DNA from: JBHGBM01 sp041946965
GTDB lineage: Bacteria > Acidobacteriota > Terriglobia > Bryobacterales > Bryobacteraceae
Assembly (NCBI GenBank): GCA_041946965.1
Contig: JBHGBM010000070.1
Span: 1 to 31,441 of the forward strand
Direction: 5' to 3'
Length of the DNA: 31,441 bases
Shown here: in pieces, positions 15,398 to 22,817 of the stretch
How the letters are laid out: every line of letters starts with the position of its first letter
How positions within the stretch are numbered: the first letter of the stretch is position 1
The notes under the pieces: model-generated
Database searches by the model: none
Told to the model about the DNA's origin: nothing
The model's input: the letters and a program-made list of their open reading frames with translations, nothing else
Program-made: the position numbers and the translations under genes

Positions 15398-16581
15398 CGA
15401 TAAAAATCCACACCCTGCTTGATCGCCACCATAATCTGATACCCGAGTTCGGCGTGCAGATTGGGCGTTTTGCGCGACCGCACGCAAGCGAAGAAGTTGG
15501 TGGTGTGCGGGGTGCGGCCGTCGCGCAGCGGGCCCAACTGCGGCAGCTCGTATACCTTCGCCTTCGGCGCCTGCCTGCGCCCGGAACCCTTGCGTGTTTC
15601 CGGGATCACGCGCACGCACGTCTCTTCGGGAACGATGGTGCCCAGGTGCCCGTAGATCACGGTGCCATGATTTTCCCGCGCCTGCGCGTTGGCCGTCGAG
15701 CCGGAGAGGTTGATGTAGAAATTCGGGTACTCGATGAGGGTCGCGTAGGTATCCGGCACTTCGCGGTCCTTGTGGACGTAAACGCCCCCGGAGGCAGTGA
15801 CGCGCGTAGGCAGTTGCGCCCCCATCACGTAGAGGATGGGAGCCAGGGTGTGATAGAAGAGGTCGGTCGCGATGCCGCCGGAGTAGTCCCAATACTTGCG
15901 CCAGCGGAAAAAGCGCTCGGCGCTGAAGGGGCGCGCGGGCGCGGCGCCCAGCCAGCGTTTCCAGTCGATCGTTTCCGGCGTGCCCTCCGCCTCGATGGGG
16001 TAATTCCACTCCCCGGCCACCGAGTTGCGCGCGGAGGTGCCCTGCGCCCACACGATGTCACCGATCTCGCCGCGTTCGACGATCTCGCGCATGATGTGCG
16101 TGGCGGGATAAGACATTCCCTGACTGCCGACCTGCAATATGCGGTTGTGCTTCTTAACCGCCGCGGCGATGTCGCGCGCCTCCTCGATGGTGTACGCCAT
16201 CGGCTTTTCCAGATAGACGTCCTTGCCGGCGGCGAGCGCATCGAGAGCGATCCGGGCATGCCAGTGATCGGGTACGGCGATGAGCACCGCGTCCACGTCG
16301 CGGCGCGCGAGCAAATCCTGATAATCGGGGTACACGTCCTTCACCGTGAGCCGGGCGAGGTCCTTCGCCCGTTCCAGGCGGCGGCGGTAGAGGTCGCTGG
16401 CCGCGACCACTTGAATGTCCTTTTCTTCTTCGCTCTGGCGCACGAAGGCGCGCAGGTGTACGGTGCCCACGCCGCCCGTGCCGATGATGCCCACGTTGAT
16501 GCGGCCGTTGGATCCCACGATGGCCGCGGGCGCACTGGCCAGAAATCCGCGGCGGGTGCATTGGAGCTTATCGTATGGCAT
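15382..16581 (-). CDS. Gfo/Idh/MocA-family oxidoreductase with Tat-type leader
   Basis: This 399-residue NAD(P)-dependent sugar or inositol dehydrogenase-like protein has a twin-arginine-like leader (CTRRGFLASAPAAIVG). The Rossmann dinucleotide motif INVGIIGTGGVGTVH follows immediately. DAVLIAVPDHWHARIAL and the family signature YLEKPMAYTIEEARDI, with the EKP lysine, are present. The C-terminal alpha/beta domain includes WRKYWDYSGGIATDLFYH. The start lies inside the upstream isomerase gene (14-nt overlap), and AGGA precedes the ATG. It closes a minus-strand operon of receptor, isomerase and oxidoreductase. This pairing is common for oxidation and epimerisation of imported sugars; the exact substrate is not readable. 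Confidence 0.92.
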   Translation of the reverse strand: MPYDKLQCTRRGFLASAPAAIVGSNGRINVGIIGTGGVGTVHLRAFVRQSEEEKDIQVVAASDLYRRRLERAKDLARLTVKDVYPDYQDLLARRDVDAVLIAVPDHWHARIALDALAAGKDVYLEKPMAYTIEEARDIAAAVKKHNRILQVGSQGMSYPATHIMREIVERGEIGDIVWAQGTSARNSVAGEWNYPIEAEGTPETIDWKRWLGAAPARPFSAERFFRWRKYWDYSGGIATDLFYHTLAPILYVMGAQLPTRVTASGGVYVHKDREVPDTYATLIEYPNFYINLSGSTANAQARENHGTVIYGHLGTIVPEETCVRVIPETRKGSGRRQAPKAKVYELPQLGPLRDGRTPHTTNFFACVRSRKTPNLHAELGYQIMVAIKQGVDFYRKGAV

Positions 16582-17377
16582 TGCGCATGTTCCTGAGGCA
16601 GCGTTCCACAGCTTCCATGGGGCGCTCGCTGCCCTCCTGTTCGATGATGTAACACTCGACGGCGCCGGTGCGCTCGGCCGCTTCGAAGATCTTCGTCAGC
16701 GGCGCCTCGCCCTCGCCGAGCAGCACCTTGCCGCGCGGCGAGTAGTCCTTTACGTGCATGGTGGCGCTGCGCCCCGGATAGCGCCGGATGCAGGAGACGG
16801 GATCCACCCCCGCGCTCAGTGCGGAGCCGATATCGAGCTGCAAGAATACTTCGGCGGGCGTGTTGGCCGCCACGATCTCCCAGGGGATCTTGCCTTCGAC
16901 GGCCTGGAACTCGACGGCGTGATTGTGAAAACCGGCGCGTAAGCCCTCGGACCGCATCCGGGCGGAAGCCGCGGTCAGCCGCTCGGCCACTTCGAACCAG
17001 CCCTTGGCGGCGGTGATGCGCGGGGAACTCGCCTGCACGATGCGCGTGCTTCCCAGGATATGGTTCAACTCGATGGCACGCGGCAGGCGGTCGGGCGCGA
17101 GGAAAGCCGGAGGTGTGTGGGTGCCGGCGCAGAAAAGTTGCAGGCCGTCGAGCAGCTTGCGCACCGCGCGGGCGCGCTCCGGCGTGAAGTCGAGGTAGCT
17201 GCGGTAGAACTCCACGCCCTGGTAGCCCATGCGGGCGACGGCGCGCAGCGCGCCCTCCAGGTCCTCTTCGCACTGATAGCGCAGCGAGAAGAGTTCCAGC
17301 GCGATGGGCACGCGCGGTCGGCCGGACGCGGCGAGCACGGGAGCAGCGGCGCCGAGAAATGCACGTCTGGATAGCAT
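16568..17377 (-). CDS. Sugar phosphate isomerase/epimerase-like TIM barrel protein
   Basis: This 269-residue xylose-isomerase-like (AP endonuclease 2 fold) TIM barrel has a twin-arginine-type leader (LSRRAFLGAAAPVLAASG), suggesting export. Family landmarks include ALRAVARMGYQGVEFY, the metal-ligand-like GFHNHAVEF, VFLQLDIG (Asp) and MHVKDYS (His, Asp), ending with ECYIIEQEGS (Glu). GAGGTG lies 8 nt before the ATG. It starts 12 nt after the receptor stop and overlaps the oxidoreductase by 14 nt, so the three are one transcript. Substrate unknown; a keto-sugar or inositol-type isomerisation is the usual role. Confidence 0.88.
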   Translation of the reverse strand: MLSRRAFLGAAAPVLAASGRPRVPIALELFSLRYQCEEDLEGALRAVARMGYQGVEFYRSYLDFTPERARAVRKLLDGLQLFCAGTHTPPAFLAPDRLPRAIELNHILGSTRIVQASSPRITAAKGWFEVAERLTAASARMRSEGLRAGFHNHAVEFQAVEGKIPWEIVAANTPAEVFLQLDIGSALSAGVDPVSCIRRYPGRSATMHVKDYSPRGKVLLGEGEAPLTKIFEAAERTGAVECYIIEQEGSERPMEAVERCLRNMRNAIR

Positions 17378-17389
17378 GTACGGGGCACC

Positions 17390-20300
17390 TCAGAACTCGA
17401 AGCGCAGCCCGGCCTGAAAGACCCGGGCGGGCGCCGCGGCGTCGATCACGGCCGCGGTCACGGTATTCACGTTGCGGTCCGGAAGCCTGAGATTGGGGTG
17501 GTTGGTGGCATTGAAGCCTTCCAGCCGGAATTGCAGGCTGCCCAGTTCGCCGGTGCGAAAATTCTTCATCAGCGCGAGATTGAATACCACCATGCCGGGG
17601 CCCTCCAGGATGTTCCGGCCCGAGTTGCCGAAGCGGAACGAATTCAACGGAACGATGGGGAAGGCGCTGATATCGAACCATCGTTCGGGCGTGGGGTTGG
17701 GCAGCGTGCCGAAGGCGATGCGGTCGGGCCGGTCGCCCTCCCCAAGATCCTGCTGGGCGTTGGAGGCGGATGGGGTGAAAGGACGTCCGGACGCCATGCG
17801 GCCGGTGCCGGCAGCCTGCCATCCGCCCAGGAATCCGCCCAGGCGAGATGGGGTGCGGTAGGAGAACGTGGTTGTGAAGTTGTGGCGCGTGTCCCAGTTG
17901 GAGCGGCCGCGGTCGAGCTGCCGGTTGCGCGGGTCCAGGTTGCCGCCGCCGCCGCGATCCTGGCCGGATACCTGCGACGCGTAGTCCAGCGACTTAGCGA
18001 AGGTATAACTGATGCGATAAAAGAAATTGTTGGCGAAGCGGCGCCGCAGAGTGAGTAATCCGGCATTGTAAGTCGAGTTAGACTCGAACATGTAGAGCCG
18101 GATGTTGTTGAACTGCTCGAACGGCCTGGGGAAAGAGCCGTCGGCGCGCTGCAAGGCGGGCTTGCGGTCCGGCGTGTTGATGTTGATCTGGCGCCCCAGG
18201 TGGGTTCCCTTGGAGCCCGCATAACCGATCTCAAGAGCCGTGGCGCCGGTTAGCTGCCTTTCCACAGTGAGGTTCCAACACTGTAGATACTGCGGCGCTG
18301 GACGGAGTTGCTGTCCGAAGATGTCGTTGACGCCGCTGAGCTTGGCGATCGCCTCCGGGAAGGGGTTGGAGAGCGTGAGCAGGTTCGGCTGGCGGGCGTC
18401 GCGGCTGTAGGTCTCGGTGGCCGCGAAGGGGAACACGTTGCCGAGATCCAAGCGGATGGGGTCGTTGGCGGAAGCCGCGTAGAAGATGCCATAGCCCCCT
18501 CGGACGGACGAGTTGCTGTTGCCGCGCGGGCGCCACGCGACTCCAAAACGCGGCGCGAAGTTCCTGCGGTTGGCGTAAGCGAGCGATTGCGGCAGCCCCA
18601 CCTCGCGCGCCAGGGCCACGCGGCCGTCCAGCCCCGCCGCGCGGATCTTGCCGGCGAGACCCGGCACCGCGCGGTCATCGGCAAGCACGAGCTTGCCGAT
18701 TTCCGGCACGAATCCGGCGATGCGGTCGTACTTTTCGTGAAGCGGCGCGGAATACTCGTAGCGCAGGCCCAGGTTCAAGGTGAGATTGGGGCGCACGCGG
18801 AAGTCGTCCTGAAAGAAGGAGCCGACGTCGGTATTGAAAATGTAAATGGGCGTGGGCGCCACGGCGCGGGTTGCCGTATTCAGCATGCCCAGCAGGAAAT
18901 CGCCGAACGGGGCGTTGGTCCACCGGCCCTGGAAATTGAAAGTGCCGCGGACGTTCTTGTTGAAGATCTGGAGCACCTGCCCGCGCAGCACGGACGCCCC
19001 GAATTTGATGCTGTGGCCGGACCGGATCCAGGTCACGGCGTCGGCGGCCTCGATGGTGTTGACTGCCAGGTGATGAGGGGGCTGAACGGCGTCGCCGATG
19101 GACGGCAGATCGCGGATCTTGAAAGCCGGGAAGCCCACCAGGTTGGGGTCGGACGTGGTCCCCGGGATGCCCAGTTCGGACGCGATGTTGCGGCCCAGGT
19201 AGGTAGTGACGGACCTCTCCGTCTCGCGGCTGAATCCGGCGCGCAATTCGTTGATCACGGTGGGGGTGAACGTGCGGGTGTACGAGACACCCCCCAGCAT
19301 CGTGCCGGGCGTGCTGTGCCCGCCGAAGGTGCCGAGTTCGCTGCCATCGAAGGGCGACCGGTTGTCGTCCCAGCGGTTGGTGAAACGGAAAGAAAGCGCG
19401 TCCGACTGGGTCAGCCGGTGATCGATCTTGTAGAGGAAGCTGTCCCAGCGGCTGTCCCGCACCGCGGATGCGCGATAGTTGTTGGTCTGGCCGGCGAGAT
19501 TCGGAGAGGGATAGTAATTCCGGAGCTTCTCGGCAGCCGGATGGAAACGACTGGCGGGAATCACGTTGCCCGGGAAGCAGCCGGCGCCTCCGGGCGCGTT
19601 GCAAGCGGCGGAGGAAAGGGGATCCTTGAGCGCAATGACCTTTCCGTTGACATCGAGGGTCTGGGAGAAGTTGCCGGCCCGTTCCAGGTCGGTCGGGACC
19701 CGCATCAGGTTCAGCGCGCCTTCCTGCTCCCGCAGGCTCTCCCAACTCACGACGAAGAAGGTGCGGTTGAGGCCATTGTAAAACCTCGGGACCCGTACCG
19801 GTCCGCTCAGCGTGGCGCCGAACTGGTGGCGCCGCAGTTTGGAGGTCTCCGCGCCGAAAAAGTTGCGGGCATCGAAGCGGTCGTTGCGCAGGAACTCGAA
19901 CAGGGAGCCGTGGAAGCGATTGGCGCCGGTCTTGAGCGCCATGTTGACCACGCCGCCGGCCAGGCGGCCGAACTCGGCGGCATAGCCGGAGGTCTCCACC
20001 TTGAACTCCTGCATGGCCTCGATGGGCGGGCGCACCTGTGCCTGTCCGCCGCGCTGGTTCTGGTTATTGAAACCGTCCACGACGAAGTTGGTGTTGTCCG
20101 GGCGTGCGCCGTTGACCGCCATGGCCGAACCCTGCCAGGAGCCTTCGCGCTTTTCCGCCACGCCGGGCACGAGCAAGCCGAGTTCGAAGAAGTCGCGGCC
20201 TTCCAGCGGCATGTTGATGATTTCCTGGTTTACGATCACATCGCCCTTGACCGCGTTCTCGGTGTTGAGCAGGGGCGCCTGCGCGGTGACTTCGAGGGAT

Positions 20301-20629
20301 TCGGTGACGGCGCCCACTTCCAGCTTGAAATCCAGCCGCGCGGTCTGGTCCACCTGCAACTCGAGACCGGTCTGCCGGGTGCGGCGGAAGCCGGCGGCGT
20401 CCACTTCCGTTTCGTAGCGCCCGGGCATGAGGTTGGGGATCGTGTAGCCGCCGCGCTCGTCGGTGGAGGCGCGGCGAACCTCGCCGGTTTCCAGATTGCG
20501 CACTTCGACGGAGGCCGCGGGAACCGCCGCCCCGGAGGGGTCGCGCACATCGCCGACCAGCCGGGCGACAGGCGTCTGAGCCAGAGCGCTCGACATCAGC
20601 GCGAGGGTCAAAACGAAACTCGATCTCAT
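17390..20629 (-). CDS. Oar-like TonB-dependent outer membrane receptor (2)
   Basis: This is a 1079-residue outer-membrane protein. The frame is open to 20731, but the start is set at 20629, where a signal peptide begins (MRSSFVLTLALMSSALAQ). The extra upstream codons would cover a likely promoter. A carboxypeptidase-regulatory-like domain (residues about 20-105, ARLVGDVRDPSGAAVPAASV, YTIPNLMPGRYETEV), a plug (NQEIINMPLEGRDFFELGLL, VVDGFNNQNQRGG) and a barrel ending FQAGLRFEF follow. No strong Shine-Dalgarno is seen; TTGCGG directly precedes the ATG. It is first in a minus-strand operon with the isomerase and Gfo/Idh/MocA genes and is divergent from the GH36 gene. Confidence 0.9.
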   Translation of the reverse strand: MRSSFVLTLALMSSALAQTPVARLVGDVRDPSGAAVPAASVEVRNLETGEVRRASTDERGGYTIPNLMPGRYETEVDAAGFRRTRQTGLELQVDQTARLDFKLEVGAVTESLEVTAQAPLLNTENAVKGDVIVNQEIINMPLEGRDFFELGLLVPGVAEKREGSWQGSAMAVNGARPDNTNFVVDGFNNQNQRGGQAQVRPPIEAMQEFKVETSGYAAEFGRLAGGVVNMALKTGANRFHGSLFEFLRNDRFDARNFFGAETSKLRRHQFGATLSGPVRVPRFYNGLNRTFFVVSWESLREQEGALNLMRVPTDLERAGNFSQTLDVNGKVIALKDPLSSAACNAPGGAGCFPGNVIPASRFHPAAEKLRNYYPSPNLAGQTNNYRASAVRDSRWDSFLYKIDHRLTQSDALSFRFTNRWDDNRSPFDGSELGTFGGHSTPGTMLGGVSYTRTFTPTVINELRAGFSRETERSVTTYLGRNIASELGIPGTTSDPNLVGFPAFKIRDLPSIGDAVQPPHHLAVNTIEAADAVTWIRSGHSIKFGASVLRGQVLQIFNKNVRGTFNFQGRWTNAPFGDFLLGMLNTATRAVAPTPIYIFNTDVGSFFQDDFRVRPNLTLNLGLRYEYSAPLHEKYDRIAGFVPEIGKLVLADDRAVPGLAGKIRAAGLDGRVALAREVGLPQSLAYANRRNFAPRFGVAWRPRGNSNSSVRGGYGIFYAASANDPIRLDLGNVFPFAATETYSRDARQPNLLTLSNPFPEAIAKLSGVNDIFGQQLRPAPQYLQCWNLTVERQLTGATALEIGYAGSKGTHLGRQININTPDRKPALQRADGSFPRPFEQFNNIRLYMFESNSTYNAGLLTLRRRFANNFFYRISYTFAKSLDYASQVSGQDRGGGGNLDPRNRQLDRGRSNWDTRHNFTTTFSYRTPSRLGGFLGGWQAAGTGRMASGRPFTPSASNAQQDLGEGDRPDRIAFGTLPNPTPERWFDISAFPIVPLNSFRFGNSGRNILEGPGMVVFNLALMKNFRTGELGSLQFRLEGFNATNHPNLRLPDRNVNTVTAAVIDAAAPARVFQAGLRFEF

Positions 20630-20705
20630 CCGCAAGACTCGCTTTCGGCGGAGAGCGCGGCGGGTCTCCGCGCTCGTAACGGCGTCTGTTGTTCGTTGCA
20701 GATGA

Positions 20706-20711
20706 TATACT
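20706..20711 (+). promoter_or_regulatory. Candidate -10 element for the GH36 operon
   Basis: TATACT matches the -10 consensus at five of six bases and lies 35 nt before the GH36 ATG. No good -35 is found at 16-18 bp upstream, so an activator may be needed. It abuts the palindrome at 20711-20725. Confidence 0.35.
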
Positions 20712-20725
20712 CTGGATTCTCCAGA
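20711..20725. promoter_or_regulatory. Operator-like palindrome between divergent operons
   Basis: TCTGGA-TTC-TCCAGA is a perfect inverted repeat. It lies inside the spacer of the minus-strand promoter and at the edge of the plus-strand -10, so a dimeric regulator bound here could control both operons. No regulator gene is in the window. Confidence 0.45.
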
Positions 20726-20746
20726 AGTCAATTGCGGCGTCCGACT

Positions 20747-22816
20747 ATGAACCGGTCCTTACATCTCCGGAGTGCGCTGCCGCTCCTGTTCGTCTGCGGC
20801 GCCGCCGCGCAAACGACGCTCAACCTCCGCGACACCGCCACAGAGAATGGGTTCCTGGCCGAAGCCGGCTTCGCGGCCGCGCCCGATAGCCAGGGCGTAC
20901 TGAGGCGTTACTCGCTCGAGCTGCCGCGTTTCGAGCAGGCGGTGTACTGGGCGGCATACCAGAAGTACGACTCGGCGGGGCAGCGCAACGACCGTTGGCC
21001 GAACACGGCCAACCGCGCGCAGCCGCTGGTCTACCGGGACCTGGGGAACGCGCCCGGCGGCGGCTTCTTTGCGCTCCTGAAACTCTCCGGCGGCGGTTTC
21101 CTGGCGCTGCTGCCCGTAAGCGGCGAGCGTACCCTGACGTGGTTTGAGGGAGCCGGCGGGCGCTTCACGCTGAATCTCGGCACGCTGGGCACGGGAGCGG
21201 TGAAGGGCGATCTGCCGCTGCTCGCCTGGGCCCGGTCGGCCGATCCCTATGAAGCCAGCCGGAGTGCCTGGGAAGCCGCGCTGCGCCATCCGCTGATACG
21301 GGAGTCCACGCGGCTGCGGGAGACCAAGCGCTATCCCGAAGCTTTCCGGTATTTGGGCTGGTGCAGTTGGGAGGAGTACCACGGCAACATCGACGAGAAG
21401 ACGCTTCTCGATGCGGTGGATGCGATTGAAGCCGCCGGATTGCCGGTGCGCTGGCTGCTGGTGGACAACGGTTACGTGGACGAGAACGGGAGACGCCTGG
21501 TGGGCTTTGCGCCGAATGCCAAGTTCCCTCGCGGCTGGGCCCCGCTGCTGGCGCGCCGGAGACCCGCGCAGATCCGCTGGATGGGGTTGTGGCTCAACTT
21601 CAACGGCTACTGGAGCGGTGTACATCCCGTTAACAAGCTGGGGGCTCTGAATGAGCACCTGGAGAAGATACCGGGAGGCCGGCGTGCAATCGAAGGGGGC
21701 GTTTTGCAGCCGCGGCTCGGGTTCGACCACTCCTTTGCGTTTTACGACGCCATGATCGGGGCGGCACGCGAAGCCGGCTTCGACTTCGTGAAGGTGGATG
21801 CGCAAGCCGGCAACCTGGAACTGTACCGCGGCCGGCCGCAGCCGGTGCAGGCCGTGGTGGAGAACGCGCGGGCCATGGAGGCGGCGGCCGCGTTCCACAT
21901 GGACGGCCTCATCAACTGCATGGCGCACAGCACGATCCACGTTTTCAATACCCGCATGAGCGCGGTGAGCCGGTCGAGCGAGGATTACAAGAACGGCGAC
22001 CTGCCGCGGGCGCGGCGTCACCTGCACAACTCTTACGGCAACATCCCATGGCTGGGGCACACCGTGTGGGGCGACCACGACATGTTCCATTCCGAAGATG
22101 CCGTGGCCGGAAGGATGATGGCGGTTTCCAAGGCCATGTCCGGCGGACCCGTGTACTTGTCGGACAATCCGCGGCGTTTCGCCGCCGAGCATATCCGGCC
22201 GCTGTGCTACCGCGATGGCGAACTGCTCCGTCCATTGGCTCCGGCCGCGCCGCTGCCGGAGAGCCTCTTCGCCGACCCGATCGGCGAACCGTCTCCGTTT
22301 CGCGTGGTGGCCCCGCTGGAGAACGAATCGGCGGCCATCGTGGTCTACAACCTGACCGAGCCGGAGAAGCCGGTGACCGGATACGTGATGCCGGCCGATT
22401 ACGGGCAGGCAGGCGTCATGATGCAGCCGCGCGCCGCCTGGCCCGTGCCGCGGCAGGGGATCGTCCTCTACGACTGGTACGCAAAGCAAGCCGTGCCGCT
22501 GCGGGAGAAACACGCGTTCCGCATGGACAAGTTCAGCGACCGGCATTTTCTGCTGTGTCCGGTGCGCGAGGGTTGGGCGGTGGTGGGCCGCACGGACAAG
22601 TTCCTTTCCCCGGCAACGGTCAAGGTACTGCACTCTTCAACGCGGGAATTGGTGCTGGTGGTCAAGGAAGGCGGACCGGTGGCGGTGTGGCAGGAGGATG
22701 GCAAGGCGGCGGTGAAGTCCGGCGACTGCCCGGTGCGGAAGATCGCGCCAAATCTGTGGCAAGCGGACGTCCCCCCGGAGAAACGCGACGCGCTGGTGCG
22801 CATAAGGAGATCCTGA
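20747..22816 (+). CDS. GH36-type glycosidase, raffinose synthase/Sip1-like
   Basis: This 689-residue protein is probably an exported alpha-galactosidase-like enzyme. The frame is open far upstream, but the ATG at 20747 begins a signal peptide (NRSLHLRSALPLLFVCGAAAQ). A beta-sandwich N-domain precedes a TIM barrel with raffinose-synthase/Sip1 landmarks: GWCSWEEYH (residues 204-212), FVKVDAQ with likely nucleophile Asp351, RSSEDY with candidate acid/base Asp413, WGDHDMFHS (Asp443), and GGPVYLSDNP. A beta domain ends the protein. Family members hydrolyse or transfer alpha-galactosyl groups; raffinose-type chemistry is not proven here. It is the first gene of a plus-strand set, and the stop lies 1 nt before the next ATG. 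Confidence 0.85.
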   Translation: MNRSLHLRSALPLLFVCGAAAQTTLNLRDTATENGFLAEAGFAAAPDSQGVLRRYSLELPRFEQAVYWAAYQKYDSAGQRNDRWPNTANRAQPLVYRDLGNAPGGGFFALLKLSGGGFLALLPVSGERTLTWFEGAGGRFTLNLGTLGTGAVKGDLPLLAWARSADPYEASRSAWEAALRHPLIRESTRLRETKRYPEAFRYLGWCSWEEYHGNIDEKTLLDAVDAIEAAGLPVRWLLVDNGYVDENGRRLVGFAPNAKFPRGWAPLLARRRPAQIRWMGLWLNFNGYWSGVHPVNKLGALNEHLEKIPGGRRAIEGGVLQPRLGFDHSFAFYDAMIGAAREAGFDFVKVDAQAGNLELYRGRPQPVQAVVENARAMEAAAAFHMDGLINCMAHSTIHVFNTRMSAVSRSSEDYKNGDLPRARRHLHNSYGNIPWLGHTVWGDHDMFHSEDAVAGRMMAVSKAMSGGPVYLSDNPRRFAAEHIRPLCYRDGELLRPLAPAAPLPESLFADPIGEPSPFRVVAPLENESAAIVVYNLTEPEKPVTGYVMPADYGQAGVMMQPRAAWPVPRQGIVLYDWYAKQAVPLREKHAFRMDKFSDRHFLLCPVREGWAVVGRTDKFLSPATVKVLHSSTRELVLVVKEGGPVAVWQEDGKAAVKSGDCPVRKIAPNLWQADVPPEKRDALVRIRRS

Positions 22817-22817
22817 A

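Larger units (their letters stand above)
20702..20731 (-). promoter_or_regulatory. Promoter for the minus-strand receptor operon
   Basis: On the minus strand, TTGACT (20726-20731) is followed by TATCAT (20702-20707) after 18 bp, or TATATC (20704-20709) after 16 bp. It would start transcription at about 20695, upstream of the ATG at 20629. The spacer is filled by a perfect palindrome. Confidence 0.5.

Noticed and set aside
18308..20746. Very long open frame upstream of the GH36 gene
   Set aside because: It is the antisense shadow of receptor 2 in GC-rich DNA; the signal peptide begins at 20747.
20759..22633. 624-codon minus-strand open frame opposite the GH36 gene
   Set aside because: Arg/His-rich shadow frame with no domain; the plus-strand gene has clear catalytic motifs.
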